36,382 nt of DNA from NCBI RefSeq assembly GCF_030680395.1, contig NZ_JAUXVR010000046.1, positions 1 through 36,382 on the forward strand, written 5' to 3'. Every line of letters begins with the position of its first letter. Position 1 is the first letter of the stretch. Positions 23,706 through 32,672 of the stretch are shown piece after piece. The notes under the pieces were generated by a model. The model was not told where the DNA came from, ran no database searches, and was given only the letters and a program-made list of their open reading frames with translations. The translations under genes and the position numbers were made by a program. This DNA is from Methylobacter sp. Lineage in GTDB: Bacteria > Pseudomonadota > Gammaproteobacteria > Methylococcales > Methylomonadaceae.

Positions 23706-24956
23706 ATGACATTCCGCTTCGAAAAAGACTTGCCGGTGCTGTTGTTCGCGCTGGTCAGCGCGTCGACGCTGGCTTCTTTACCGCAGGTCGAGTCGGCCTG
23801 GACAGGAGTGAAGGAGGTCTACGGCGAGCAGGATTTCGGTTTGCGTATTCTTCGCGAGATCATGCTGTTGGTGCTGGTGGTTTACGCGTTTTTCGAACCG
23901 CGTTTGCGGAACGGGGCATTGTCCAGCACGGTGTTGGCTTTTTTGGGCGTAGTTGCTACCTATGTGTTGTTTGAGATTGGCTATGCGTTGTATCTGGACT
24001 TGCCGTTGGTGGTGCCGATGGCGGGGCTGCGCGTTTTTGAATACCTGCCGCTGGCCTTGATCGGATTCGTGACCGGTCGCTTGGGCGCGGGGGACTATGT
24101 TATCAACCGGTTTGCGCATTATCTTCGTTATTACATTGCGCTCCAGGCCGTGTTGGCGATAGCCCAGGCGTTGTGGGCGCCGCCTTTGTTCGGGGTGTCA
24201 TTCTTTGGCGGCGGCCGGCCGTTCGGCACTTTTGTCAGTCCCAACCTGTTTGGCGCCACGATGGCGACTTGCGCGCTGCTGTTCTCGTTGGTTCCGGGCA
24301 TGAGAAAGTGGGTGGCCGTCAGCGTGTTTTTGGCTTTGCTGAGCGGTTCGCGGACGGCGTTCATCAGTTCGTTGCTGGTGCTTTATTTTCAGGTTTATGC
24401 GGCGCTCCGCCCCCGCGATCGCTGGGCTTTGGTCATGCCTGCGCCGATACTTGCAGTGGGTGCGCTGGTGCTGGCGTCCAGCCCTTTGCTCAGCGGACGC
24501 GATGACGCCGATCCGACTCATGACGGTCGCATAGACTTGTGGCAGCGGGTGTTTTCAGAGCAAATTCACGGGCCTGCGGATTTGCTGTTCGGCTGGGGTC
24601 TGGGGCTGAGTTCCAATACCATCAATATTCTCTATGGCGCGGAACATTTTAAGGGCCAATTCGATTCCGACAGTCTTTATTTATACCTGTTGAACGGTTA
24701 TGGACTGGTCGGACTGCTGGCGTATTTATTCTTTTTATGGACTACGACAAGGATGTCTGTCCACCCTAATAAAGGGTTGGTGGTGATGTTCATCTTCGTT
24801 GCCGGACTGACCTTCAACATGTGGGAGTATTTTCCGCAAAACGCGATGCTGATGTTTCTCTGGGGAACGGTACTAGGCACCGGAGGCCAGGCGAGTTCAT
24901 CCCCAATTCAGGCCAGCCCGATAACATCGGGTTCGTATTACCAGCGCCCGTCCTGA
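23706..24956 (+). CDS. Wzy/O-antigen-ligase-like polysaccharide polymerase
   Basis: A 416-residue polytopic membrane protein with about ten to twelve hydrophobic segments. The ATG at 23706 (MTFRFEKDLPVLLF) directly follows the wzc stop; earlier ATG codons overlap wzc. The central part has the Wzy_C/O-antigen ligase pattern: FGTFVSPNLFGATMATCAL, a helix ending LLSGSRTAFISSLL, then a loop with GRIDLWQRVFSEQI, GWGLG and a later DSLYLYLLNGYG. Conserved Arg residues of the loop, R in GSRTAF and GRIDLW, fit this family. It most likely polymerises the flipped repeat units. No other polymerase candidate is present in the locus. Confidence 0.85.
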   Translation: MTFRFEKDLPVLLFALVSASTLASLPQVESAWTGVKEVYGEQDFGLRILREIMLLVLVVYAFFEPRLRNGALSSTVLAFLGVVATYVLFEIGYALYLDLPLVVPMAGLRVFEYLPLALIGFVTGRLGAGDYVINRFAHYLRYYIALQAVLAIAQALWAPPLFGVSFFGGGRPFGTFVSPNLFGATMATCALLFSLVPGMRKWVAVSVFLALLSGSRTAFISSLLVLYFQVYAALRPRDRWALVMPAPILAVGALVLASSPLLSGRDDADPTHDGRIDLWQRVFSEQIHGPADLLFGWGLGLSSNTINILYGAEHFKGQFDSDSLYLYLLNGYGLVGLLAYLFFLWTTTRMSVHPNKGLVVMFIFVAGLTFNMWEYFPQNAMLMFLWGTVLGTGGQASSSPIQASPITSGSYYQRPS

Positions 24957-24992
24957 CTTTAAAGGAAAAGAACATGATCTTAACTTTTATTA

Positions 24993-25067
24993 TTCACCAC
25001 GAAGACACGAAGAGCACGAAGTTTTGACTATTATTTTTCTTCGTGTCCTTCGTGTCTTCGTGGTGAA
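24993..25067. repeat. Long palindrome (CACGAAG type), intact copy
   Basis: Arms of 29 bases, 24993-25021 and 25039-25067, are complementary at 27 of 29 positions around a 17-base T-rich loop. Each arm repeats the unit CACGAAG (TTCACCACGAAGACACGAAG...). A second copy lies at 27470. Confidence 0.85.
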
Positions 25068-25091
25068 AATTTTTAATATTGTTGATTGCCT

Positions 25092-26411
25092 ATGTTCGGA
25101 CTATTGAAAGAAAGACGATTATTCGGTGACGCGTTTTGGGCGCTGTTTGGACAAGTGCTGTCCGCCTGCGCGTTGTTGGCGGGTACTCGAGTCCTCACCG
25201 AACTGGTAACGCCGGATATATACGGACAAGTCGCTTTGTTGAACGGTTTTGTGGCGTTGGGCGTTACCCTGTTTTCCTATCCTTTTATTTGCGCCGGTAT
25301 GAGGATATTGCCGGAGTGCCTGAATAAAGGCGAGCGTGCAGCTTTATACGGCGTTGTGGCAAGACTGACGGCTCGATCAACGGCGCTGGCGATAAGCCTG
25401 CTGGTGCTGGGCGGCGTTACCTACAGCTATATTTCGCACAGCGAAGTTTGGCTGTTTATGCTGGCAGGCATTCTTTTGATAGTGACAGTCCGGCGCGAAC
25501 TGGGCATTCAGTTACTGATCGGCGAACGTAAACAACGCGGCGCAAGCCTGTGGCAGACTTGCGACAGCATCCTGCGGCCATTGTTGGCGGTCTCGCTGGT
25601 ATTGTGGGGTGGCCAAAAGGCTGAGTGGGTGTTGCTGGGTTACATCGCGGCAAGCCTGATCTCGAATACGATTTGGTCATTAGTGCTGGGCGCTAAGCCT
25701 GACAAAAACAAGGGCTCCATCATCACCCGTAATTTCAGAGCGGATGTATGGGCCTATGCCTTGCCGCTAATTCCGGTGGAATTGATATTTTGGATTAATG
25801 GTCTGGGTGATCGATACATCATCGGTTACTTGATGACGGCTGCGGAGGTGGGTTTATATGCGGCTACCTATATGATAATCAACGAGGCCTTTAACCGCAG
25901 CGCAATGGTTTTGTTACGTACTTTTCAGCCGGTTTATTTTCAGTCTTATTCCGAAAACAGGAGCAAGGAAGGATTCAGGATCTTGTGGATATGGATAGGC
26001 TGTGTTGTTGCTTTGGGGATTGTCGGTGTGTCGCTGTTGCTTGTTACCAAGGACTGGGTGGCATCGATGGTGCTCGCAAAATCGTATCATTCGGCGGTTG
26101 AGCTGATGCCTGCCATAGCGGTCGGCTGTGCGCTGCATGCCTTGGGAACCGTGGTGGCCCAACCGCTGCTGGCAAATAAACGGACACGGTTGTTATTGCT
26201 GGGGCGCGTATGCGGAGCGGTGACGGCGGCCATCAGCATTCCGTTGATGGTCAAAGATTACGGCTTACTCGGCGCTGCCATGGCCAACCCCATCTATTTC
26301 GGCGTCGAGGCGCTGGTTTTGGCAATGCTGGCCAAGCCCTGGCGGAATATCGGCTTTGAGGATAAGGCTGATGTAGATCAGGCCGATGAGGAAGCATCGG
26401 CTACGGCCTGA
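25092..26411 (+). CDS. Wzx-like polysaccharide flippase
   Basis: A 439-residue integral membrane protein with about twelve to fourteen hydrophobic helices, of the polysaccharide transporter/MATE-like superfamily. The ATG at 25092 is taken (MFGLLKERRLFGDAFWALFG); TTG at 25086 is an alternative. Features include GDAFWALFGQVLSACALLAG at the N-terminus, GLGDRYIIGYLMTAAEVGLYAATYMI near residue 238, and repeated helices ending in LGAAMANPIYFGVEAL. It should move the lipid-linked repeat unit to the periplasmic face for the polymerase encoded upstream. The C-terminal tail is acidic (KADVDQADEE). Specific assignment as Wzx is from topology and context. Confidence 0.85.
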   Translation: MFGLLKERRLFGDAFWALFGQVLSACALLAGTRVLTELVTPDIYGQVALLNGFVALGVTLFSYPFICAGMRILPECLNKGERAALYGVVARLTARSTALAISLLVLGGVTYSYISHSEVWLFMLAGILLIVTVRRELGIQLLIGERKQRGASLWQTCDSILRPLLAVSLVLWGGQKAEWVLLGYIAASLISNTIWSLVLGAKPDKNKGSIITRNFRADVWAYALPLIPVELIFWINGLGDRYIIGYLMTAAEVGLYAATYMIINEAFNRSAMVLLRTFQPVYFQSYSENRSKEGFRILWIWIGCVVALGIVGVSLLLVTKDWVASMVLAKSYHSAVELMPAIAVGCALHALGTVVAQPLLANKRTRLLLLGRVCGAVTAAISIPLMVKDYGLLGAAMANPIYFGVEALVLAMLAKPWRNIGFEDKADVDQADEEASATA

Positions 26412-26513
26412 AAGCTTCTCGTGGCACTGCATTCCCACGTGGAATTAAGTATTAATAGTTAAAATAAAATTCTTAGTCAACAGCTTATCAAACAAAAATA
26501 GGAGAGGAATATT

Positions 26514-27458
26514 ATGACGCAGGCATCAGCGGCTTCGGGAATCTATGGCGATATTTTACGCGAATGCGTGGCCTGTAGGGACGAGAAAATAAGATATTGG
26601 CGCCAGAAACACTTCCATTATACGGAAAGCGCCAACCGCAAGGAGTTCCATATCTACCGTTGCGAAAGCTGTGGAACCGGGTTCTTGAATCGGCCGCCGC
26701 ATGTGCAATGGTTGCAATCCATTTATCAATACTCAGGCCAGGCGCTGACCCAGGCAATCACACTGGAGGACGTGCTGGCCAGAGAGGACGCGTTTCCCAA
26801 TTGCAAGCTAGACGCCGAGCGCATGAGTCATGAAGCCAATTTGTTCAACAGCTCGGGTAATGATCAGGCTCTTGATATTGGCTCGGGCTTTGGTTTTTAC
26901 ACGCAGGCGCTCAGAAAAGCGGGCTACCGGACGGTCAGTATCAATCCCGGACAATACGAAAACGAAGTGTTCAGAAATCTGAATGGCGATGAGCCGTTGG
27001 CCGTGATGTTTGAGGATTATCAAGCGGCCGGTTCGTTTGGGGTGGTGATGATGTCTCAGGTCTTGGAACATCTTCTTGAGCCGGATCGCGCGATAAGCAA
27101 TGTGTCCGGTCTGTTGGCGTCGGGCGGCGTTTTGGCTTGCGCCGTACCTAATTACGAGTCATTTTTAGTCAAGCTGCTGGGCACCAGGGACAACGCTTGT
27201 TTATGGGTGCCGGAGCATGTCAATTACTTTACCGAGAATGGCTTAAGAACCTTGATGGAACGCAATGGCTTTCGTGTCGTTAAGGTAGAGCAAATAACCC
27301 GGATCCCGTTTAATGCGTTATCCAAACGGCTACGACTGAAAGGAAGACCGGCTGCCTTTGTTGACGGTTGGATAAAGTTTTTACAGGCCCCGTTTGCCGG
27401 ATTGATGCACACCTTCGGATGGGGCATTTATATCAATTTATATGCGGTCAAGCAGTAA
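26514..27458 (+). CDS. SAM-dependent methyltransferase with N-terminal zinc ribbon
   Basis: A 314-residue class I methyltransferase. The N-terminal module has two Cys pairs, ECVACRD (C18, C21) and RCESCGTGF (C50, C53), a likely zinc ribbon. The SAM-binding motif I is ALDIGSGFGFY (about 117-127), followed by a motif IV-like VVMMSQVLEHLLEP. The end contains VPEHVNYFTENGLRTLMERNGF, typical of Methyltransf_23 proteins in polysaccharide loci. GGAGAGGA lies 5-12 bases before the ATG, an unusually strong ribosome site. Likely target is a sugar of the repeat unit or its lipid-linked precursor. The exact acceptor is unknown. Confidence 0.88.
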   Translation: MTQASAASGIYGDILRECVACRDEKIRYWRQKHFHYTESANRKEFHIYRCESCGTGFLNRPPHVQWLQSIYQYSGQALTQAITLEDVLAREDAFPNCKLDAERMSHEANLFNSSGNDQALDIGSGFGFYTQALRKAGYRTVSINPGQYENEVFRNLNGDEPLAVMFEDYQAAGSFGVVMMSQVLEHLLEPDRAISNVSGLLASGGVLACAVPNYESFLVKLLGTRDNACLWVPEHVNYFTENGLRTLMERNGFRVVKVEQITRIPFNALSKRLRLKGRPAAFVDGWIKFLQAPFAGLMHTFGWGIYINLYAVKQ

Positions 27459-27469
27459 AAATGCGTTTT

Positions 27470-27587
27470 TTCACCACGAAGGCACGAAGAGCACGAAGTT
27501 TGTGTTTTTTCTTCGTGCTCTCGGCAACTGCTCCATGCGTTGCTCTACCTCCTGCATCCATGCAGTCGTTCGTGCCTTCGTGGTGAA
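27470..27587. repeat. Long palindrome (CACGAAG type), copy interrupted by insertion
   Basis: Left arm 27470-27498 is TTCACCACGAAGGCACGAAG + AGCACGAAG. The right arm is split: CTTCGTGCTC (27511-27520) and TTCGTGCCTTCGTGGTGAA (27569-27587). Joined, the right arm is an exact complement of the 29-base left arm. The 48 bases between are a different repeat. Confidence 0.85.
27521..27568. repeat. 48-bp repeat inserted in the right arm of the palindrome
   Basis: The insert starts and ends with TCG and contains TTGCTCTACC and CTGCATCCATGCAG, the latter a short palindrome. It is related to bases 1601-1640. Removing it rebuilds a perfect right arm, so it arrived after the host palindrome. Confidence 0.75.
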
Positions 27588-27618
27588 TTAGTTACCCATA
27601 AACTTTAAACAAGTCATT

Positions 27619-28401
27619 ATGTTAACCATTGTTATTTTGACCAAAAATGAGCAAGCGAACCTGCCGGGTTGTCTGGCTGCTATCCCTGAACGCTATCCGA
27701 TTGTGATTGTGGACTCGGGAAGCGCAGATGATACGGTTGCCATCGCCAATAGCCGGGGTTGCAGGGTTTATACGAATCCATGGCCCGGCTTTGCGGAGCA
27801 ACGCAACTTTGCGATCAGGCAATGCGATATAAGCACGCCCTGGATCTTGTTCGTCGATGCTGACGAAATCTATCCGCAGGCGTTTTACGACTGGTTTGAA
27901 TCCGGTACGACAGATATCGATTCAATTGATGTGCTGATGGTGCCGTCGATACTTTATCTGCGCGGCAAGCGCCTGAACCATGCGCCCGGCTATCCCATTT
28001 ATCACCCGAGACTGGTACGCAGGGAAACGGCAAGTTTTGTCCGCAACCACACCGGGCATGGCGAAGCGGTCATTAATACCTGCCGGATCGGCTATTCCGC
28101 CATTCCGTATGAACACTATTTTTATCATGGCGAGATTATCGAATGGATGCATAAACATGTCGATAAGGCCGCGCAAGAGGTACAGCTTCAGCCTACAACG
28201 GGTGCCGTGATGACCACGCGCGGGCGGTTGAGTGTTTTATTGGGGCGATGCTGGTTCAGAATTATCGCCCGTTTTTTATACCACTTCGTATTTCGAGGAG
28301 GTTTTTTGGACGGCGTTGCAGGGTTAGAGTTTGCGTTGATGTTTACCTGGTACGAGGCAACGATCTATTTACAAGCAAAAGCCGTTATTCAGGCAAGGTG
28401 A
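27619..28401 (+). CDS. Family 2 glycosyltransferase
   Basis: A 260-residue GT-A glycosyltransferase. MLTIVILTKNEQANLPGCL is the nucleotide-binding first strand, DSGSADDTVAIA the next, and FVDADE (about 74-79) the metal-binding DxD. The order resembles WaaE/KdtX-like beta-glucosyltransferases: 'TKNE..n...cL', 'WPGFAEQRNFA', 'W.L.vDADE'. The C-terminal part has a hydrophobic segment (FRIIARFLYHFVF...) that would hold it to the membrane. It should add one sugar to the lipid-linked unit. Gap to the next glycosyltransferase is 5 bases. Confidence 0.9.
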   Translation: MLTIVILTKNEQANLPGCLAAIPERYPIVIVDSGSADDTVAIANSRGCRVYTNPWPGFAEQRNFAIRQCDISTPWILFVDADEIYPQAFYDWFESGTTDIDSIDVLMVPSILYLRGKRLNHAPGYPIYHPRLVRRETASFVRNHTGHGEAVINTCRIGYSAIPYEHYFYHGEIIEWMHKHVDKAAQEVQLQPTTGAVMTTRGRLSVLLGRCWFRIIARFLYHFVFRGGFLDGVAGLEFALMFTWYEATIYLQAKAVIQAR

Positions 28402-28406
28402 TTAAT

Positions 28407-29261
28407 ATGAGAGTTTCGTTAGTATTAGCAACGCTGGGAAGAGATTGGGAATTGACTGATTTTTTAAAGTCCCTGATGAACCAAACCTATAAAGACTTCG
28501 ATTTGATCATCATTGATCAAAACACGGACGGTAAAATCGACGCCATCGTCGAGCCGTTCAAGAGCTATCTTAATGTAAATCATGTGAAAGTGGATTTTAC
28601 CGGTAACGCCAGGGCCAGAGACTACGGCATAAGCTTGGCGCTAGGCAGAGTCGTCGCGTTTCCCGATGACGATTGCGTCTATGACAAGGATGTCCTGAAA
28701 AAAGTGGTCGCCGAGTTTAACAGACGGCCAAATATTTCCATCCTGGTAGCCGGTTCGTATGATTTTTCATCCAGCCGATTCAGTATCGGCGTTAACAGTC
28801 ACAGTGCGCAGTATTTTTCACGCTTCAAGATGATGGGGGTGGAGTTCACGCAGTTTTTCGACCGGAAAAAAATTGATGGCGAGCAGTTCCACCTGGATCA
28901 CGACTTCGGGCTCGGTTCCAAGTATTCCGGAGGCGAGGGTTTTGAACTTTTGTATCGTTTGCTTAGGGCCGGCTGCACTGCATTTTACACTCCGGAAATA
29001 AAGATTTATCACCCGGATAAGGATCACTACAAGCTGGGAACCGGAAGAATGCTGATGTACTCCACGGGGATTGGCGCTTATATCAGGAAATTCGCCAACC
29101 AGCAGGACGCGTTCATGCTGTATTACATCGTTCGCAAGATGTTTGTCGCGCCGATCCTGAAAATGCTGCTGGCCGTGGTTTTATTGAACCCGAGAAAACT
29201 GGCTTATTCTTTTTATAATCTTGTTGGGATATGGCGCGGGTTTCTGGCGTATGGTCGATAA
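28407..29261 (+). CDS. Family 2 glycosyltransferase
   Basis: A 284-residue GT2 enzyme. The start is ATG 28407 (MRVSLVLATLGRDWELTDFL), five bases after the previous stop; earlier frames overlap that gene. Motifs: LIIIDQNTDG, ARARDYGISLALGRVVAFPDDD (metal site DDD, about 89-91), and EGFELLYRLLRAG in the acceptor region. A hydrophobic end segment (FVAPILKMLLAVVLL) suggests membrane association. It should act on the second or third sugar of the unit. Donor unknown. Confidence 0.88.
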   Translation: MRVSLVLATLGRDWELTDFLKSLMNQTYKDFDLIIIDQNTDGKIDAIVEPFKSYLNVNHVKVDFTGNARARDYGISLALGRVVAFPDDDCVYDKDVLKKVVAEFNRRPNISILVAGSYDFSSSRFSIGVNSHSAQYFSRFKMMGVEFTQFFDRKKIDGEQFHLDHDFGLGSKYSGGEGFELLYRLLRAGCTAFYTPEIKIYHPDKDHYKLGTGRMLMYSTGIGAYIRKFANQQDAFMLYYIVRKMFVAPILKMLLAVVLLNPRKLAYSFYNLVGIWRGFLAYGR

Positions 29262-29263
29262 GT

Positions 29264-29409
29264 AAGGCGAAAGGCGAAAGGCTGGGTACACATCGGTTAC
29301 CTCTCGTTCCCACGCGCTGCGTGGGAACGAGAGCGGTTTTTTAGGATTAAGGTGCAAAACAAAACGGCAGACGGTCTTTTTTGCCCTTAGCCCTTTGCCT
29401 TTCGCCTTT
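29264..29409. repeat. Palindromic element, copy 3, with nested palindrome
   Basis: Outer arms AAGGCGAAAGGCGAAAGGCT (29264-29283) and AGCCCTTTGCCTTTCGCCTT (29389-29409) match the arm sequences of copies 1 and 2. The middle is different and holds a separate 15-bp perfect palindrome at 29301-29333. Confidence 0.7.
29301..29333. repeat. 15-bp perfect hairpin, REP type
   Basis: CTCTCGTTCCCACGC, a GCT loop, then GCGTGGGAACGAGAG. This well-known design of bacterial REP hairpin sits within the larger element. Confidence 0.85.
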
Positions 29410-29451
29410 TCTTACCAATTTATTCACAGAATGTATTTCAGGAGAAATGAT

Positions 29452-30651
29452 ATGAATGTAGGTATCGTTACCACCCATATCCCCCCAGCTAAAGGCTACG
29501 GCGGGGTGTCCGTGACTGCCGGTGTTTTAACCAAGGCCTGGGCGGAGCGGGGACACAAAATGGTGTTGATCGCATCCGACGAGTCGATTGCAGGCCGACT
29601 GCGACCCGAGCATGTGCGTCTTGGCGAACAGGTGGATGTCAGGCTGTACCGTTGCTATGGATTCAGGCGCTGGGGCTTTGGACTGGGCGCCATTCCCGAA
29701 CTGTTTAAATTATGCCTGCAAGCACCGGTGGTCTATATCCACGGCATTGCAACCTGGCCGTCTACGCTGGCGGCTGTTTTTTGCACCCTGTTGCGCCGCC
29801 CGTTTATGGTCGCCGTGCATGGCGGATTGATGCCTGAGCATGTCGATCTGATACGGCGGCAGAAACCTCACAAATGGCTGTACTATAAATGGCTGACTTT
29901 TCCGACTTTGCGCCGGGCTATCGCTGTGCATTGCACCAGCGAAACTGAGGCCGAGGGCGTACGCAATGTGCTCGGCGAAGACGCTCGCATACTGCTGGTT
30001 CCGAACGGCATCGACAGTCGCGATCTTAACGTGGCCGAATATCCTGCCGGAGAAGGCCTGAAGCTTTGCTTTTTGGGACATATTCAGCAGGAAAAAGGCA
30101 TCAATGCCTTTATCAGAGCCTGGTTGAAAGTTCGGAATCCTGAGGATAGGCTGGTGATTGCCGGTAGAAGCGTGGACGGCGCTTATTTTGAAGAGTTTCA
30201 GGCGCTGGTCGAACAGGCTCAAGGCGCAATCAGTTACAGCGGTTATCTGGAACGCGGCGAAGTCATGGACTTGTTGGCGTCCAGCCATTTTCTGGTGTTG
30301 CCTTCGGGCTTGGAAGCGGCAGGCGGCATGCGCGAGAATTTTGGCAATGTGGTGGCCGAAGCCATGGCCTCGGGACGCCCGGTATTGGTCGCCAAAGGCT
30401 TGGCATGGGATCATCTCGAAGCGTTTGAGGCCGGTTTTGTTTTCGATAGAACCGAGGCTTCGGTGTGCGAGGTGCTGCGCAAAGCGCAAACGCTGAATAG
30501 CGTGGAGTGGGAACGGATGTCGCGGAATGGCCGACAGTATGTCGAACAACAGCTCGATCCCGTCAAATTGGGAGAACAGGTCTGGCAGGTGCTGAAAAAA
30601 CCTGATCAAGCCAAGCTGCCGCAACCGCTGGCCGAGAGGTCTTCGCTATGA
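29452..30651 (+). CDS. Family 4 (GT-B) glycosyltransferase
   Basis: A 399-residue GT-B enzyme. The start at 29452 is supported by AGGAGAAATGAT directly before it. The N-terminal domain begins MNVGIVTTHIPPAKGYGGVS, with a glycine-rich acceptor loop. The C-terminal domain has FLGHIQQEKGI and the E-x7-E motif region LPSGLEAAGGMRENFGNVV followed by AEAMASGRPVL, the nucleotide-sugar site of GT4 enzymes. It is coupled to the next gene by an ATGA overlap. It adds one sugar of the repeat unit; linkage is probably retaining. Confidence 0.92.
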   Translation: MNVGIVTTHIPPAKGYGGVSVTAGVLTKAWAERGHKMVLIASDESIAGRLRPEHVRLGEQVDVRLYRCYGFRRWGFGLGAIPELFKLCLQAPVVYIHGIATWPSTLAAVFCTLLRRPFMVAVHGGLMPEHVDLIRRQKPHKWLYYKWLTFPTLRRAIAVHCTSETEAEGVRNVLGEDARILLVPNGIDSRDLNVAEYPAGEGLKLCFLGHIQQEKGINAFIRAWLKVRNPEDRLVIAGRSVDGAYFEEFQALVEQAQGAISYSGYLERGEVMDLLASSHFLVLPSGLEAAGGMRENFGNVVAEAMASGRPVLVAKGLAWDHLEAFEAGFVFDRTEASVCEVLRKAQTLNSVEWERMSRNGRQYVEQQLDPVKLGEQVWQVLKKPDQAKLPQPLAERSSL

Positions 30652-31574
30652 GCAAAGTCGGCCTTATCGTACCCACACTAAACGCCGGTAGCCTGTGGAA
30701 GTCATGGCTCACAGCCTTTGAACAACAGACCCGGAAACCGGATTATCTGTTGGTGATTGACTCTTCGTCCAGCGACGACACCGTGGCCTTGGCGCGCGCG
30801 TGCGGCTTTGAGGTGCAAGTGATTGCCAAGTCGGAGTTTAATCACGGCGGCACTCGCCAGTTCGGCGTCAACAGGCTGGCTGAGGCGGATATTATCGTGT
30901 TCCTGACTCAGGATGCTTTATTGGCCAAAGCCGATGCCATCGAACGGCTGTTGGCGGCGTTTGCCGATCAGCAAGTCGGTGCGGCCTACGGACGCCAGTT
31001 ACCGCACCGGAATGCCGGGCCGATTGCCGCCCACGCCCGTCTTTTCAATTATCCGCCGGCCGAAAGCCAGCTGCGCGGTATGGAAGATCGAACGCGCTTC
31101 GGCATCAAAACGGTATTCATATCCAATTCTTTTGCCGCCTATCGGCGTAGCGCGCTGATGCAGGTCAGCGGCTTTCCGGTCGACACCATCATGAACGAAG
31201 ACACCTATGTGGCCGGAAAGATGCTGGTATCCGGCTGGAAAATCGCTTATTGTGCAGATGCCCAAGTGTTCCACTCTCATGACTATGGTTTTTTGGACGA
31301 ATTTAAGCGTTACTTCGATATCGGCGTTTTCCATACGCATACTGCGTGGCTGCAACAGACATTTGGCGGTGCATCCGGCGAGGGCTTGCGTTTTGTCATC
31401 TCGGAAATGCGTTATCTGATGAAACACGCCCCCTGGCTGATTCCCTCCGCAGGGCTGCGGACAGGGTTGAAATGGCTCGGATTCAAGCTGGGCGCATTAC
31501 ATCGGGGATTGCCGCAAGCTATGCTTAAATGTTTTAGCCTGCATAAAACGTACTGGCTTCGCGCTTTGCCGTAA
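30648..31574 (+). CDS. Family 2 glycosyltransferase, rhamnosyltransferase-like
   Basis: A 308-residue GT2 enzyme; its ATG overlaps the previous stop (ATGA), implying translational coupling. Motifs: VGLIVPTLNAGSLW, VIDSSSSDDTV, then FNHGGTRQFGV, and VFLTQDA (metal site). The 'eFnHggtRn.g...a..di.vflTqDA' pattern is typical of rhamnosyltransferases of the WbbL/RfbF type. No dTDP-rhamnose synthesis genes are in the window, so the donor remains inferred. The C-terminal half has FISNSFAAYRRSAL and PVDTIMNEDTYV, with the catalytic Glu-Asp. Confidence 0.9.
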   Translation: MSKVGLIVPTLNAGSLWKSWLTAFEQQTRKPDYLLVIDSSSSDDTVALARACGFEVQVIAKSEFNHGGTRQFGVNRLAEADIIVFLTQDALLAKADAIERLLAAFADQQVGAAYGRQLPHRNAGPIAAHARLFNYPPAESQLRGMEDRTRFGIKTVFISNSFAAYRRSALMQVSGFPVDTIMNEDTYVAGKMLVSGWKIAYCADAQVFHSHDYGFLDEFKRYFDIGVFHTHTAWLQQTFGGASGEGLRFVISEMRYLMKHAPWLIPSAGLRTGLKWLGFKLGALHRGLPQAMLKCFSLHKTYWLRALP

Positions 31575-31664
31575 AGTAAACCTCTCCGAGGGGTCGAATT
31601 TTGCAGGATTGAGGTGTTACAATCCGTGAAGTTTAAATTTAATATGCATAAGGAGTTAATTCGT

Positions 31665-32672
31665 ATGACGACACCTGTTAAAACTGTTCTCGTGGTCGGC
31701 GGCGCCGGCTATATCGGCTCCCATATGGTCTGGCTACTCGGTCAGAAAGGCGTCGATGTGGTTACGCTGGACAATCTTTCCAGCGGACACCGCGACGCGG
31801 TGCTGCATGGTCAATTTGTTCATGGCGACATTGCCGATCGGCTGATACTCGACAAAGTGTTTCGCGAGCATAAGTTCGATGCCGTCATGCACTTTGCGTC
31901 GTTCATCCAGGTGGGCGAATCGATGCAAGATCCCGCCAAGTATTACCAGAACAACGTCGTTAACACCCTAAACCTGCTCAACGCGATGCGCACTTATGGC
32001 GTCGATAAATTCATCTTTTCATCGACCGCCGCCATCTTCGGCGAGCCGGAATACAGCCCTATCGATGAAGCGCATCCCAAGCGGCCCATTAATCCCTACG
32101 GCTGGAGCAAGCTGATGGTTGAGCAAGCCTTAGCCGATTACGACCGCGCTTACGGCCTCAAATCGGTTTGCCTGCGTTACTTCAATGCCGCCGGGGCGCA
32201 TCCTGACGGCTTGCTGGGCGAACGGCACGATCCCGAAACCCACCTGATCCCGCTGGTGCTGCAAGCCGCCTCCGCGCGTCGTCCGCACATTACCGTTTTC
32301 GGGCGCGATTACGATACCCCGGACGGCACCTGCATCCGCGATTATATTCATATCCTCGATTTGGCCGAAGCGCACTGGCTGGCCCTGCAATATTTGCAAT
32401 CAGCCGGAGAAACCACCGCATTCAACCTGGGCAACGGCAACGGCTATTCGGTCGAGAGCGTCATTCAGGCGGCCAAGCGAGTCACCGGCAAGACCATCAC
32501 TGTACAGGAAGGCCAACGCCGCGAAGGCGACCCGGCCCGGCTGGTGGCCAATGCAAGCAAGATAAAACAGCAATTGGGCTGGCAGCCTGCCTATGCGGAT
32601 TTGGATGTCATCGTGGAGCACGCCTGGCAGTGGGAACACAACCACGCATCCGGATGCACCGGGACGAAATAA
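31665..32672 (+). CDS. galE: UDP-glucose 4-epimerase
   Basis: A 335-residue extended SDR enzyme converting UDP-glucose to UDP-galactose. Start ATG 31665 is backed by AAGGAG 9 bases upstream. NAD-binding GGAGYIGSH is at residues 12-20; catalytic Y145 and K149 are in NPYGWSKL, with S120/T121 in FSSTAAIFG. Later motifs include RYFNAAGAHPDG and DGTCIRDYIH. It closes the exopolysaccharide locus and presumably supplies UDP-galactose to one of the transferases. The start by GTG at 31614 is disfavoured. Confidence 0.95.
   Translation: MTTPVKTVLVVGGAGYIGSHMVWLLGQKGVDVVTLDNLSSGHRDAVLHGQFVHGDIADRLILDKVFREHKFDAVMHFASFIQVGESMQDPAKYYQNNVVNTLNLLNAMRTYGVDKFIFSSTAAIFGEPEYSPIDEAHPKRPINPYGWSKLMVEQALADYDRAYGLKSVCLRYFNAAGAHPDGLLGERHDPETHLIPLVLQAASARRPHITVFGRDYDTPDGTCIRDYIHILDLAEAHWLALQYLQSAGETTAFNLGNGNGYSVESVIQAAKRVTGKTITVQEGQRREGDPARLVANASKIKQQLGWQPAYADLDVIVEHAWQWEHNHASGCTGTK

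Noticed and set aside
29710-30624. Long minus-strand frame (304 codons) opposite the GT4 gene
   Set aside because: The plus strand has all GT4 motifs, a ribosome site and coupling to the next gene; the opposite frame is a codon-bias shadow.
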